Of a stretch of 64,000 nt of DNA, positions 24,614-34,540 are shown in pieces (position 1 is the stretch's first letter; every line of letters begins with the position of its first letter). Source of the stretch: Lachnospiraceae bacterium. Its GTDB lineage: Bacteria; Bacillota; Clostridia; Lachnospirales; Lachnospiraceae. The stretch covers positions 1 to 64,000 of the forward strand of contig CAJTDL010000004.1 in assembly GCA_910575035.1 (NCBI GenBank), read 5' to 3'. The position numbers were made by a program, and so were the translations under genes. The notes under the pieces are model-generated. The model saw only the letters and a program-made list of their open reading frames with translations, had not been told where the DNA came from and did not search any database.

Positions 24614-26356
24614 ACGTTTAAAACACTTTTGAAGCAGATTGGAGATTATAAAAGGGATGCCGTCCTCACTCCGATCTTTGTCATTCTGGAGGTTATCATG
24701 GAGGTCATTATCCCTATGATGATGGCAGCAATCATAGATTATGGACTGACTGGACAAAGCCTCAAGACGGTATGCCTGATCGGGGCAGCGATGATTGTGA
24801 TGGCGGGGCTGGCATTATTTTTTGGTGTGGAATCTGGGAGGACGGCATCCAGCGCCAGTTCTGGTTTTGCCATGAATCTGAGACAGGCCATGTATGAAAG
24901 GATACAGACATTTTCCTTCTCCAATATAGACAAGTTTTCTACGGCAGGGCTTGTGACCAGGATGACCACAGACGTGATGAATGTACAGCAGGCATTCCAG
25001 ATGTCAATCCGTATTTGCGTCAGGGCTCCGATCATGCTGGTCAGCGCCATGGTGATGACTTTCCTGATCCATCCACGCTTCGCCTTGATTTTTTTGATCG
25101 TGATCATCTGCCTGGCAGCCGTGCTTGCCCTGATTTCATCCAAGGCAAACCCGACTTTAAGAAAAGTTTTCCATGAATATGATGAATTAAATGCGAAAGT
25201 GCAGGAAAACGTGAACGGGATGCGGGTAGTGAAATCTTTTGTAAGGGAGGATTATGAAACACGGCGTTTTGAAACAGAAAGCGAAAAAATCCGCAGCCTG
25301 TTCGTAAGCGCAGAAAAGCTGCTTGCTTTAAATTCCCCTGTCATGCAGTTTTCCATGTACTCCTGTATCCTGTTGATTTCATGGATGGGTGCAAAAATGA
25401 TCATTGCAGGGAGTCTGACGGAAGGGCAGCTTATGAGTATGTTTACATACGTCATCAATATCCTGATCAGCCTGATGATGGTATCCATGACTTTTGTAAT
25501 GCTTATTATGTCAAGGGCATCGGGAGAACGGATTTCAGAGGTACTGGCCGAGGAACCAGATTTATTTACTGTTCCTCATGCAATAAAAGAGGTTGCGGAT
25601 GGCTCTGTTGATTTTGAACAGGTGGGTTTTGCATACCCATCCAATCCCGGAAAAGAAGTTATCAGCAACTTGAATATCCATATCAGACCGGGAGAAACCA
25701 TTGGCGTCCTTGGCGGAACCGGAAGTGCAAAGTCTTCTTTTGCTGCACTGATACCAAGGCTTTATGATGTCACAAGAGGAGAGGTGCGGGTTGGCGGTGT
25801 TCCGGTGAAGGATTATGATATGGCCAGTCTCCGGGACAATGTGGCGATGGTTCTTCAGAAGAATGTGCTGTTTTCCGGGACAATCAAAGAGAACCTGCGG
25901 TGGGGAAAAGAGGATGCAACAGATGAAGAAATCATAAATGCCTGCCAGCTTGCCCAAGCGGACGAATTTATACAAGATTTCCCCGCAGGGTATGACACGC
26001 ATATTGAACGGGGCGGGGCAAATGTATCCGGCGGGCAGAAACAGAGGCTCTGCATTGCAAGGGCGCTTTTGAAAAAGCCGAAAATTCTGATTCTTGATGA
26101 TTCCACGAGCGCCGTTGACACAAAGACAGATGCGTTGATCCGTAAGGCATTCAGGGAGGAGATACCAGATACAACAAAGATCATCATAGCCCAGAGAATT
26201 TCATCCATTCAGGATGCGGACAGGATTATTGTGTTTGATAACGGCAGAATGGAATCCGTAGGTGCCCATGAAGAACTGCTGGATGGCAGCCCGATTTACA
26301 GAGAAGTCTATGAGTCACAGATAAAGGAGGGCAGTAATGATGAAGGCAGAGAATAA
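24614..26356 (+). CDS. ABC exporter half-transporter with degenerate ATP site (non-ATG start)
   Basis: The 580-residue protein has six membrane helices (about 15-300) and a nucleotide-binding domain: Walker A variant GGTGSAKSS, NVSGGQKQRL signature, and Walker B ILILDDSTSAVD with Asp where the catalytic Glu usually lies. This is typical of the non-catalytic half of heterodimeric exporters such as TM287/288 or BmrCD. A perfect AGGAGG at 24603-24608 is followed at 5 bp not by ATG but by ACG (24614), giving TFKTLLKQIGDYKRD where relatives have MFKTL. Translation may use ACG or the TTG at 24629. It overlaps the next gene. Confidence 0.88.
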   Translation, partial: TFKTLLKQIGDYKRDAVLTPIFVILEVIMEVIIPMMMAAIIDYGLTGQSLKTVCLIGAAMIVMAGLALFFGVESGRTASSASSGFAMNLRQAMYERIQTFSFSNIDKFSTAGLVTRMTTDVMNVQQAFQMSIRICVRAPIMLVSAMVMTFLIHPRFALIFLIVIICLAAVLALISSKANPTLRKVFHEYDELNAKVQENVNGMRVVKSFVREDYETRRFETESEKIRSLFVSAEKLLALNSPVMQFSMYSCILLISWMGAKMIIAGSLTEGQLMSMFTYVINILISLMMVSMTFVMLIMSRASGERISEVLAEEPDLFTVPHAIKEVADGSVDFEQVGFAYPSNPGKEVISNLNIHIRPGETIGVLGGTGSAKSSFAALIPRLYDVTRGEVRVGGVPVKDYDMASLRDNVAMVLQKNVLFSGTIKENLRWGKEDATDEEIINACQLAQADEFIQDFPAGYDTHIERGGANVSGGQKQRLCIARALLKKPKILILDDSTSAVDTKTDALIRKAFREEIPDTTKIIIAQRISSIQDADRIIVFDNGRMESVGAHEELLDGSPIYREVYESQIKEGSNDEGRE

Positions 26357-28214
26357 GAAAAATATGGGCGCAACCTTAAAGCGTCTGATTGCGTATATCC
26401 TGAGAAGATATAAATGGCAGTGCCTGCTTGTAGCATTATGTATCCTGGTCAGCACTGTTGCAAATATTGGTGGCACACTGTTCATGAGGAACTTGATTGA
26501 CGATTATATTTTGCCTTTTGTGAACCAGGTGCAGCCTGACCTGACGCCTCTTTTACGGGCGCTGTTTGTGATGGCGGCAGTTTATTATATTGGCGTGTTC
26601 TGCACATGGGCCTATAACTTTATCATGATTTATGTATCTCAGGGAATGTTGAAGACAGTGAGGGATGATTTGTTCCGCCATATGGAACGGCTGCCGATCC
26701 GTTATTTTGATACAAAATCCCACGGGGATATCATGAGTATCTACACCAATGACACAGACACACTGCGGCAGGTGATCAGCCAGAGCATACCGCAGATGCT
26801 GTCCGCAGTGCTTACGATTGTGGGCGTGTTCTTTTCCATGCTGGTTTTAAGCCGGCCGCTCACACTGATTACGGTGGTGATGGTCATCGGTATGGTATTT
26901 GCAACGAAAACCATATCCTCAAAAAGCGGATATTATTTTGTGAAACAGCAGACAGATGTGGGCAACTTGAACGGCTACATAGAGGAAATGATGGAAGGCC
27001 AGAAAGTGGTGAAGGTGTTCTGCCATGAAGATGCCTGTATACAGGATTTTAGGTATTTGAATGGAAAGCTGCGTGACAGTGCGAACAATGCCAACCGTTA
27101 TGCCAGTATCCTTATGCCAGTACTGGGCAATCTGGGATATGTGAGTTATGCGGTAATTGCAATGGTGGGGGCGTGCCTGTCTATCTTCGGCGGGCATATG
27201 ACACTGGGGACGCTGGCATCCTTCCTGCAGTTCTCACGTTCTTTCAACCAGCCGGTTTCACAGCTTTCACAGCAGTTGAATTCTATCATTATGGCGATTG
27301 CGGGGGCAGAGAGGATTTTTGGGCTATTGGATGAAGAGCCGGAAAAGGACAGCGGATATGTGAAGCTGGTGAATGCACGCTATGATGAAAAGGGAAATCT
27401 GGCCGAGGTTCCGGATAGAACCGGTGTGTGGGCGTGGAAGCATTATCATAAGGCAGATAATACGACTACCTATCAGCCGATGCAGGGGGATGTGGTATTT
27501 GATCATGTGGATTTTGGATACACCGATGGAAAAACAGTTCTGCACGATATTGAGATTTTTGCAAGACCGGGGCAGAAAGTGGCTTTTGTTGGGGCAACAG
27601 GTGCAGGAAAGACGACCATTACCAATCTGCTGAACCGGTTTTATGACATTCAAGATGGAAAAATCCGGTACGATGGTATTAACATTAATAAAATCAGGAA
27701 GGAAGACTTGAGGCATTCTCTTGGGATTGTTTTACAGGATACGCATTTATTCACAGGAACGGTGATGGATAATATCCGTTATGGAAAGCTGGACGCTACA
27801 GAAGAAGAGGTGATACAAGCCGCAAGGCTGGCAAATGCCCATGAATTTATTATGAAACTTTCAGATGGGTATCAGACTGTTCTGAAAAGCAGCGGCAGCA
27901 GTCTTTCCCAAGGGCAGAGACAACTCCTGGCAATCGCAAGGGTAGCTGTGGCAAACCCTCCGGTGTTGGTTTTAGATGAAGCGACTTCAAGCATTGATAC
28001 CCGGACAGAGAAAATCGTGCAGGATGGTATGGACTGGATCATGAAAGGCAGGACAGTATTTGTGATTGCCCACAGGCTTTCCACGATCAAAAATTCAGAT
28101 GTGATCATGGTACTGGATCATGGACGGATTGTGGAACGGGGAAACCATGAGAGCCTGCTGGCAAAGAAGGGAATGTATTATCAGCTTTATACCGGGAAAC
28201 TGGAGCGGGAATAG
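26337..28214 (+). CDS. ABC exporter half-transporter, catalytic partner
   Basis: This 625-residue protein pairs with the preceding one. Six membrane helices occupy about residues 20-330. An insert of about 60 residues with RTGVWAWKHYHKADNTTT precedes the nucleotide-binding domain. Walker A is GATGAGKTT, the signature LSQGQRQLL, and Walker B VLVLDEATSSID with the catalytic Glu, then the switch His in IAHRLSTI. The ATG overlaps the end of the upstream gene and has AAGGAGG. The heterodimer should export drugs or lipophilic compounds. Confidence 0.92.
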   Translation: MMKAENKKNMGATLKRLIAYILRRYKWQCLLVALCILVSTVANIGGTLFMRNLIDDYILPFVNQVQPDLTPLLRALFVMAAVYYIGVFCTWAYNFIMIYVSQGMLKTVRDDLFRHMERLPIRYFDTKSHGDIMSIYTNDTDTLRQVISQSIPQMLSAVLTIVGVFFSMLVLSRPLTLITVVMVIGMVFATKTISSKSGYYFVKQQTDVGNLNGYIEEMMEGQKVVKVFCHEDACIQDFRYLNGKLRDSANNANRYASILMPVLGNLGYVSYAVIAMVGACLSIFGGHMTLGTLASFLQFSRSFNQPVSQLSQQLNSIIMAIAGAERIFGLLDEEPEKDSGYVKLVNARYDEKGNLAEVPDRTGVWAWKHYHKADNTTTYQPMQGDVVFDHVDFGYTDGKTVLHDIEIFARPGQKVAFVGATGAGKTTITNLLNRFYDIQDGKIRYDGININKIRKEDLRHSLGIVLQDTHLFTGTVMDNIRYGKLDATEEEVIQAARLANAHEFIMKLSDGYQTVLKSSGSSLSQGQRQLLAIARVAVANPPVLVLDEATSSIDTRTEKIVQDGMDWIMKGRTVFVIAHRLSTIKNSDVIMVLDHGRIVERGNHESLLAKKGMYYQLYTGKLERE

Positions 28215-28760
28215 ATTCAGCCAGCCAGCTTTCGTTGTTTGGTACTCGATTGTGAAAATATAAATTTATCTAAAAAAGGATGGTGGCTCATATGGACACA
28301 ACAGCAAAAATCAAACAACAAATTGAGATGGATATAAGGAAAGTAGCGAATGATGGACCTGTTCCGAGCCGGAAGGCTGGGAGCTGACCGGAGATAGCGC
28401 CGCGGCAATACGGCAATCCCGTAAGGAAAGTATATGGGACAGGGAAACGGATGGCTAAACCGGGACACGGGTCCATCTGTTTGCTTGAGCATGATGCACA
28501 GTGGGGCGATTTCATTCCTAAAAAGCGGTCAAGCCACTATAATACCGCCTGAAAGATGGTGGAGAAGACATTGAACCTTGTAAGCGGCACTTTTTGTGCT
28601 GCTTGCCAGGCTCTTTTTCTCTTTACAGGAAATTCTGAGGTTTGAGGGGCATAAAATAAGCAGAAATTTACCGAACATATGTTAGATGAATTTCTGCCAG
28701 TGCATGACGTAAAGGCGGTATGGGATTCAGAAGATATAAAAGATTTCTTCGCCAAAACCG
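28215..28760. other. Gene-poor scrambled stretch
   Basis: No complete gene is visible. A ribosome site and ATG at 28291 open a 31-codon frame (MDTTAKIKQQIEMDIRKVAN) that stops early. Near 28680-28775 a frame reads MLDEFLPVHDVKAVWDSEDI and continues to FFAKTVTEQ, apparently a C-terminal protein fragment I cannot assign. The stretch runs into the broken IS91-type transposase. Confidence 0.4.
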
Positions 28761-29600
28761 TCACCGAACAGGCCATCTTCCTAAGGAATAATCCATAACC
28801 GGAGCCGTTTTCCCCACATATTTGTCATTTTTATGGAGGCTGTAATGGGGAGTGACAAAATCCCCGCCATACTTATCGATCCGGAAAGTGGCAATTACAG
28901 AACGGCCAAGATAACGCCCGATGTATTTTACAGCCGTTTTTGGGTCGCATCTGTTTGGCTTTGTGTAGACATAGAATCCATCTCTGTGCTCCTGGCAGCA
29001 GCGGGCTTTGGCTTTTTTAAAGGAAGGGCCAATCCTGGTTTCCATTTCGTTAAGCAGGGCAGTGCGGAAAGCATTATGGAAGAATGTATAGTTGAAATGG
29101 CTGATGTTACGCCAAAAGCCATTGTCACTGTAACCGCCTTCTGAAATAAGGCAGTGGATGTGTGGGTTCCATTTTAAGTCTCTGCAAAAGGTGTGGAGAA
29201 CCATGATAAACCCAGGAGTGAAATTCATGGACTTGTCCTATTTGTAAAACATGAGGGAAACAGCACTGGCCACAGCATGGAAAAGGCAATCGAGCAGTGA
29301 GCGGCTATCCAGGAGGTACTCCCTCAGGTTTTTGTCAATGGCAAAGACACATTGCCTATGTGTAACATTGACGTGTTTAAAGGACATGGGTGTAGTGTGC
29401 TGCATGGCATAGGGGCTTCCGCAGGTATGGCAGAAACGGCTTTTACAGCGGAAAGGGACAAACTTAAGCTTCCAGCAGTGTGGGCAACCGTACATTCTCC
29501 CGCCAGAAGCGGGTACGCCGCAGTTAATCATTTTCTCCACGTTTTCAATGCTGTGGGACAGGCGGCACAGCCAATTATCTCTGAAAACTACAACATGCAT
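28761..29600 (-). pseudogene. IS91-type (Y2) transposase with amber stop, C-terminally cut
   Basis: The N-terminal part carries the zinc-ribbon: MYGCPHCWKLKFVPFRCKSR then FCHTCG. A single in-frame TAG at 29238-29240 interrupts FYK-stop-DKSMNFTPGF. The same frame continues with VLHTFCRDLKWNPHIHCLIS, the HUH motif, and KYIGRYLGRSVIATFRIDKY, the region before the catalytic tyrosines. The end at 28761 is unrelated, so the tyrosine region is lost. It is therefore inactive both by a nonsense codon and by truncation. Its 5' end reads into a MATE fragment on the opposite strand. Confidence 0.8.
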
Positions 29601-29873
29601 AATTGGGAGCGCATCAAAGAAACGCGGAAATATTCCCTGTGGACAGTTGCAGTCTTTGATGTTTTATGGACAGCTTCAGTACTTTTGTTCCCGAATACTT
29701 TTGTGAAAATATTCATGTCCCCAACAGACAGCGTATTGCAGATTGCTCCTGGTATTATGCATATCTATGGTCTTGCGTACCTGCTTTTGCCGCTGAACAT
29801 TTTCGCAACCTATTATTTCCAGTCTGTGATGCAGCTGATGTTGGAATCGGAGGCAGAAAACGATTGGCGGGAT
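29550..29873 (+). pseudogene. MATE exporter fragment
   Basis: The plus strand reads AVGQAAQPIISENYNMHNWE, KETRKYSLWTVAVFDVLWTA, LLFPNTFVKIFMSPTDSVLQ and LAYLLLPLNIFATYYFQSVM. This is the second MatE repeat of an exporter, without either end. The 5' boundary with the IS91-type element lies near 29550. It is the fourth MATE-derived sequence in the first 30 kb. Confidence 0.75.
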
Positions 29874-29946
29874 CCCTACTGTGCTGAATGCGTATCTGGC
29901 ACACCTTGTCCGATCACGGGCAAATAAAGGAAAGGAAGTGGTCGCA

Positions 29947-30267
29947 ATGGAGAAGATACAGATCATAGAGGACGATGAGCTGATTGCGGAACTGGAGAGG
30001 GATTATCTGGAGGCAAACGGATACGAAACCGACCTGGCCTTTGACGGGATTACCGGAGAACAAAAAGCAAAAACAGAAAAGGTATGATGCCATCCTGCTG
30101 GATGTGATGCTCCCCGGCAAGACAGGGTTTGATGTATGCCGGGAACTGCGCAAAAACCTACGGCTGCCTATCATCATGGTAACGGCCAAAAAGGAAGATA
30201 TCGACAAGATCCGGGGATTGGGACTGGGGGCAGATGATTATCTGGTAAAGCCTTTCAGCCCTGCAGA
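29947..30267 (+). pseudogene. OmpR-type response regulator, frameshifted and truncated
   Basis: [20 protein letters not shown] with the acidic pair starts at 29947 behind GGAAAGGAAG. In an A-rich run (30058-30083) the frame changes. The other frame continues [20 protein letters not shown] with the phospho-acceptor aspartate, [13 protein letters not shown] and [14 protein letters not shown], the end of the receiver. The winged-helix output domain is replaced by DUF362 sequence. Confidence 0.75.
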
Positions 30268-30788
30268 GTTGATTACCTCGGAAGATATGGCAACTAATGA
30301 CATGACGCCAGTTACAGAGTGGCAGGAGCAAAAAGCAGATACGCCAGTTGTGTATATGACAACGGATATCAGTTCGCAGGGTCTTATGAACATTTACCAG
30401 GCACTGTCAGCATCTCCCTCCAGCAGAATTGCCGTAAAGCTTTTTACCGGCGAACCAGGCAGCAACTATCTTCGGACAGATTTGATCGGGGAACTGGTGC
30501 AGTCTCTGAAGGGAACCATTGTGGAATGCGATACCGCTTATTTTTGTCCCATTTTAAAGGACATTCCATGGCAGGTTTTGGAGGGGCAATCAAAAATATT
30601 TCCATTGGCATCGCCTCTTCGGAAGGAAAATCCCATATCCACAGCGGCGGAACAGGCGGAATCTGGTTTATGGGCCAGAGGATGGGCAGTCCATGATTGA
30701 AAGGATTGAGTCCAGAAACGGTCTGCATACGCTGGAGCAGGCAGAAAAAATCGGCCTGGGAATATGAGCTGGTGAGTATAGATGACTG
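30268..30788 (+). pseudogene. DUF362 protein remnant
   Basis: One frame reads [40 protein letters not shown] and [12 protein letters not shown], the start of DUF362 iron-sulfur proteins. After a deletion, another frame gives [33 protein letters not shown] and, further on, ERIESRNGLHTLEQAEKIGL near the family's end. The 4Fe-4S cysteine segment has gone. It runs directly into a permease gene. Confidence 0.7.
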
Positions 30789-31599
30789 ACATATTATACC
30801 ATGAAGCCGTTTACCTCTGGTACTATTTCAGTGTTCAGCTGGAACGGATTTTTAAATACTGGGTATTGTCAGTGTCAGTGCGTTAGGGATTGCCTCGCCT
30901 CTTTGTATGTATGGAACCATCCCCATTGCCGCCTCATTTTCCAAAAGCAGCATAACGGCGGATGGATCTCGCAGGGATGACTGGCTGGCAGCCTTTATGA
31001 TGAGTTCCATCCTGCTGAACCCACAGCTGATTATTTACAGCGCGGCTCTTGGGATGCCTGCTTTGGCTGTGCGTATCATATCCTGCTTTTTATGTGGCGT
31101 TTTTGACGGAGTGTTTATATGGCTTTTTTACCGCAATCGTCCCTTTTTCAATTTTAAAGGTTTTGAAGAATCTAAAAGCCGGGATACAGACTCTAATCTG
31201 CTGTTACGATTTCTTAAGAATATGGGTCAGAATGTAAAAGCTACGGGATGGTATTTTCTGGCCAGTATTGCTTTATCCGCACTGTTTCAGAGATATGTGT
31301 CCGGGAATGTGATGACTAACCTGTTTGGCGGCAATGAAGCGTTCGGGGTTCTGATGGCGGCAACTGTCGGAGTTCCCCTCTATGCCTGCGGCGGAGGGAC
31401 GATACCGTTATTGCAGACGTGGCTGATGGACGGCATGAGCCTTGGCAGCGCCGCAGCTTTTATGATCACTGGGCCGGCTACGAAAATCACGAATCTGGGA
31501 GCGGTAAAGATTGTATTGGGAATCAAGCGGTTTGTACTATATCTGGCATATGTAATGATATTCTCTTTTCTGAACGGTTTGGTGGTGAATTTTATATAA
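30782..31599 (+). pseudogene. Permease (ArsP/DUF318-like), internal deletion
   Basis: The start at 30782 gives MTDILYHEAVYLWYYFSVQL ERIFKYWV, then the frame is disturbed near 30870. From about 30880 it reads SALGIASPLCMYGTIPIAAS and continues with an intact run of helices to NGLVVNFI. The motif PLCMYGTIPIA and later PLYACGGGTIPL are the two Cys-Gly repeats of the DUF318/ArsP permease family, which includes organoarsenical exporters. About 40 residues between the first helix and the first repeat are missing. The longest open frame begins at 30907. A shorter functional protein cannot be excluded. Confidence 0.65.
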
Positions 31600-31619
31600 T
31601 TTCTGAATGGAGGGCAAAA

Positions 31620-31865
31620 ATGGAGTACAGGACAAACAGAAGGACGGGTGACCGCATAAGCGTGATCGGCCTGGGAACAAGCTACATTGCAGAAACGGAG
31701 GAAAAGGAGGCGGTTGGGGCTCTGGAATTCGCCCATGAGAAAGGAATCAACTATGCCGGCCTTGCCACTGCAGACGCAAAGACTTTTACCTATTATGGGA
31801 AAGCCTTTTCATCATTATTATCCAGAAACAGAAGGGTGTGCAGGGTATCATCAGTTTGGGTTTAA
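31620..31865 (+). pseudogene. Aldo/keto reductase, N-terminal fragment
   Basis: MEYRTNRRTGDRISVIGLGT then EAVGALEFAHEKGINYAGLA matches the start of an aldo/keto reductase of the clostridial ferredoxin-like type. GLA stands where the catalytic DLA aspartate is expected. The match ends near 31806 at YYGKAF, and the remaining codons are unrelated. A GGAGGG ribosome site precedes the start. It closes the scrambled accessory region; from 31866 to 32023 I see no gene. Confidence 0.65.
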
Positions 31866-32023
31866 CTGTAAGGAGCAGTTTATCCGTATTATTGTGTATC
31901 CTTTTATTGCATTAGCTGCCTGCCAAGTTAAGGAAGTGGCAAACAAATGGAAAATGCATTTGTTTGCCAGGCAGGGAAGGGCTATTAGGGGAATTAAATC
32001 AGGGATACCATACTTATATAAAA

Positions 32024-34090
32024 TCAGCTTTTTGCTCTTTCATTTTCCTCTATAATACATAATCCCCAAGGAGGAAGTGTCAGTGTGCTTCCGAAGGTTA
32101 TTTCCGTAGAAGCCAGAGTGCTTTCCATGGATAGTTCCTTTGATATTAAGAGGCATTTGCCATTATGATACCCATAACGTATTTGCTGTGTGCCGCCTGA
32201 ATAGTTAAGGTAATACCGTATGGTTTTCCCAAAATCATTTATGCCCTTCCGAAGGATGACCGGGTAGGCGGTTTGGGGTACTGGAACCTGTGCTTCTTGG
32301 AGTGTATTATGTATAACGCTTTTTAATGTATCTGCATCAGTCATACAGCCTAGGTAAATGGCAGTCCCTTCCCCATATCGGTTTTTTGTGATGGCGGCAT
32401 AATCTTTCCAGTTATAATGGCCGTAATATGCCAAAACTTCGGCGGTTTCCGGTATCAATAATTCCATAAACACAGAAGCCTCAGCATTATTGGCACCATT
32501 TTCCCCTATTGCTTTCCCGCATAATCCCACATTTTTTGGAAAAGCAAACTGATGGTATTTTACTCCAAGGCAGCCTGTCAAAAGGCGTGGCTGTACCTTA
32601 TGGCTCACCTTTACATTTTCATCTGTAAATCCTGTCTTAAAGGTAGCTACCAGTGTTCCGCCAGAAGCCGTATATTGCTGTAGTTTCTGCAGCAGGCTGT
32701 CAGGGGCGGCATAAAGTGCAGGCACAAATATCACCTTGTACTGGATTAAATTTTCTGATTCTGGCCACAAGAAGTCACACTCGATATTCATTTGGTACAA
32801 AGCGTCATAAATCCAGCGCACTACGTCATTATACCGGATGCTTTCATTGTCCGAAGAGGTTGCCTGGATCTTGAACCATTCCAATGCGGTAATGGATTCA
32901 TTGCTCACCAGTATCGCTACCTGGTTTTTCTTTTTCAGATTTACCAAATGGCTGCCAATTTCCGAAAATTCCCGCCCAATCTCACAGGCTTCCCGATAAG
33001 TGTCATTTTCCTGAAAGTCATGGCTTAAAAGCCCTTTCCAATAGGTCTCAAAGGAGTTATGGATGGAATGCCAGTGCCAGTACATTACGCTGTTTGCGCC
33101 AGAAGCCAGATGGCTGTATGCCTGGAGCCGCAGCTGTCCCCGATAGGGCGTCCAGTTGGGGAATCCCTGTGCTTCTGTTTCCAACAGCAAATAATTGTCC
33201 TGTTTTAAGCTGCGGATTAGGTCTCCGCCAAAGGCAATTTCCGTCCCTGTTAATTCATCCTGAGAAGGGTGGTAAATATCTGTGCCGCAAACCGTAAGGC
33301 ATTTTGAAATCTGAAAGTGGTTGGCCTTTGGCTGTACGCCAAAAGAGTGCCCCCGCCATTCAAAATCCAGATTATGGGTAATAAACTGCCCTTCCCTGCA
33401 ATATTCCCGTACAATCTCTGCCTGCCAGCTTAAAAATGCAGACACAAGGCTTCGCTGGAATTTTTCAAATTCTGCGCCCAGGCTTCCGTTGATTGTCCCC
33501 CGCACATCTGGAAAATCTTCCCATGCATTAATACGGTTACTCCAATAATCCAACCCAAAGGCCTGGTTCAAAGCATCCAGGTCATTGTGAAATTTTTCCC
33601 GTAAATACTTTACAAATTTCTCCTGCACATTTTTCCCGGCAGTCCCATAATGTTTTGTCTCATTGTCTAACTGAAATCCAATAACGCATTTTCTGTGGGC
33701 AGTGCATTCCATCAGTCTGCGTATGACGCGCTCTGCATAAAATAAGTAGGCAGGATGTGTAATGTCCATGATCTGCCGTGCGCCATAAATGCCCCTTCCC
33801 TGCGTTGTTTCTGCAAGGACATCCGGATAAGATTTGGCCATCCAGGTGGGAATAGCATAAGTGGGAGTTCCAATAATCACTTGTATTCCTGCATCCTCCA
33901 TAGCATTCATGACTCTCTCCGCATGGGAAAAGTCAAAGCATCCCTCCTGCGGTTCATAGGTGCTCCATGTGGATTCTGCGATTCTGACAGTATTGATCCT
34001 GGCTTTTTTCATCAAAACAATATCCTGTTCCAGCCGTTCGCAGGGCATATATTCATCGTAATAAGCTGCCCCGAATAAAAGTTTTTTCAT
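32024..34090 (-). CDS. GH42 beta-galactosidase
   Basis: This 688-residue glycoside hydrolase of family 42 has an N-terminal (beta/alpha)8 barrel starting LLFGAAYYDEYMP. The acid/base is Glu144 in QLDNETKHYG, and the nucleophile is probably Glu304 in LLLETEAQG. A middle flavodoxin-like trimerisation domain (about 385-590) and a small C-terminal beta domain follow. No signal peptide is present, so it cleaves galactosides imported into the cytoplasm. A GGAAAC-type ribosome site precedes the ATG. It is a single gene between the accessory and core regions. The exact galactoside linkage is unknown. Confidence 0.92.
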   Translation of the reverse strand: MKKLLFGAAYYDEYMPCERLEQDIVLMKKARINTVRIAESTWSTYEPQEGCFDFSHAERVMNAMEDAGIQVIIGTPTYAIPTWMAKSYPDVLAETTQGRGIYGARQIMDITHPAYLFYAERVIRRLMECTAHRKCVIGFQLDNETKHYGTAGKNVQEKFVKYLREKFHNDLDALNQAFGLDYWSNRINAWEDFPDVRGTINGSLGAEFEKFQRSLVSAFLSWQAEIVREYCREGQFITHNLDFEWRGHSFGVQPKANHFQISKCLTVCGTDIYHPSQDELTGTEIAFGGDLIRSLKQDNYLLLETEAQGFPNWTPYRGQLRLQAYSHLASGANSVMYWHWHSIHNSFETYWKGLLSHDFQENDTYREACEIGREFSEIGSHLVNLKKKNQVAILVSNESITALEWFKIQATSSDNESIRYNDVVRWIYDALYQMNIECDFLWPESENLIQYKVIFVPALYAAPDSLLQKLQQYTASGGTLVATFKTGFTDENVKVSHKVQPRLLTGCLGVKYHQFAFPKNVGLCGKAIGENGANNAEASVFMELLIPETAEVLAYYGHYNWKDYAAITKNRYGEGTAIYLGCMTDADTLKSVIHNTLQEAQVPVPQTAYPVILRKGINDFGKTIRYYLNYSGGTQQIRYGYHNGKCLLISKELSMESTLASTEITFGSTLTLPPWGLCIIEENERAKS

Positions 34091-34540
34091 AGATATGTTT
34101 CCTTTCTATAATATAATGGTTATGGATATTGTAATACAGGAGGGCTGTTTTTTTCAAATGTTTTTTAGTTTATTACTTTATTGCTTTTGCGGACATCCGT
34201 GTCCGCAAATCTCTGCTGTTTACAGCTTTCACAGGGACTGCTTAGAAACTCTTAATCCCTGAACGCTGGAACAAGGGCAGCCTCTTACGTCCCGGATCCG
34301 CCCTGATGGCCTCAAATCCATCCCCCATTGCCAGCCAATAAATCCCTAAAGTTACTGACATTGGCCAAGAATAGTATCATTAAATCCTCTGATTCAAAAA
34401 AATCTCTTTTTTCCATATTGAACAAAATCCCATTCTGTTGTAAAATCAATTTATATTGTGCAAATTTGCCTGCCTGCAAAAAGGCAAGGCCTTATTCGCA
34501 CAGGATCCGAATTTCCAAACTACAGAGAGGCAGGAAATAA
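34091..34540. other. Intergenic region upstream of both flanking genes
   Basis: No gene is visible in 450 bp. Hairpin TGCGGACA with TGTCCGCA lies near 34188-34207. The region must hold the minus-strand promoter of the galactosidase and the plus-strand promoter of the next gene (TATAAT-like sequence near 34449), but no operator stands out. Confidence 0.4.

Noticed and set aside
31800-32060. Short frame ending IPYLYKISFLLFHFPL as a separate gene
   Set aside because: It has no ribosome site, begins inside the aldo/keto reductase fragment, and overlaps the end of the galactosidase gene.
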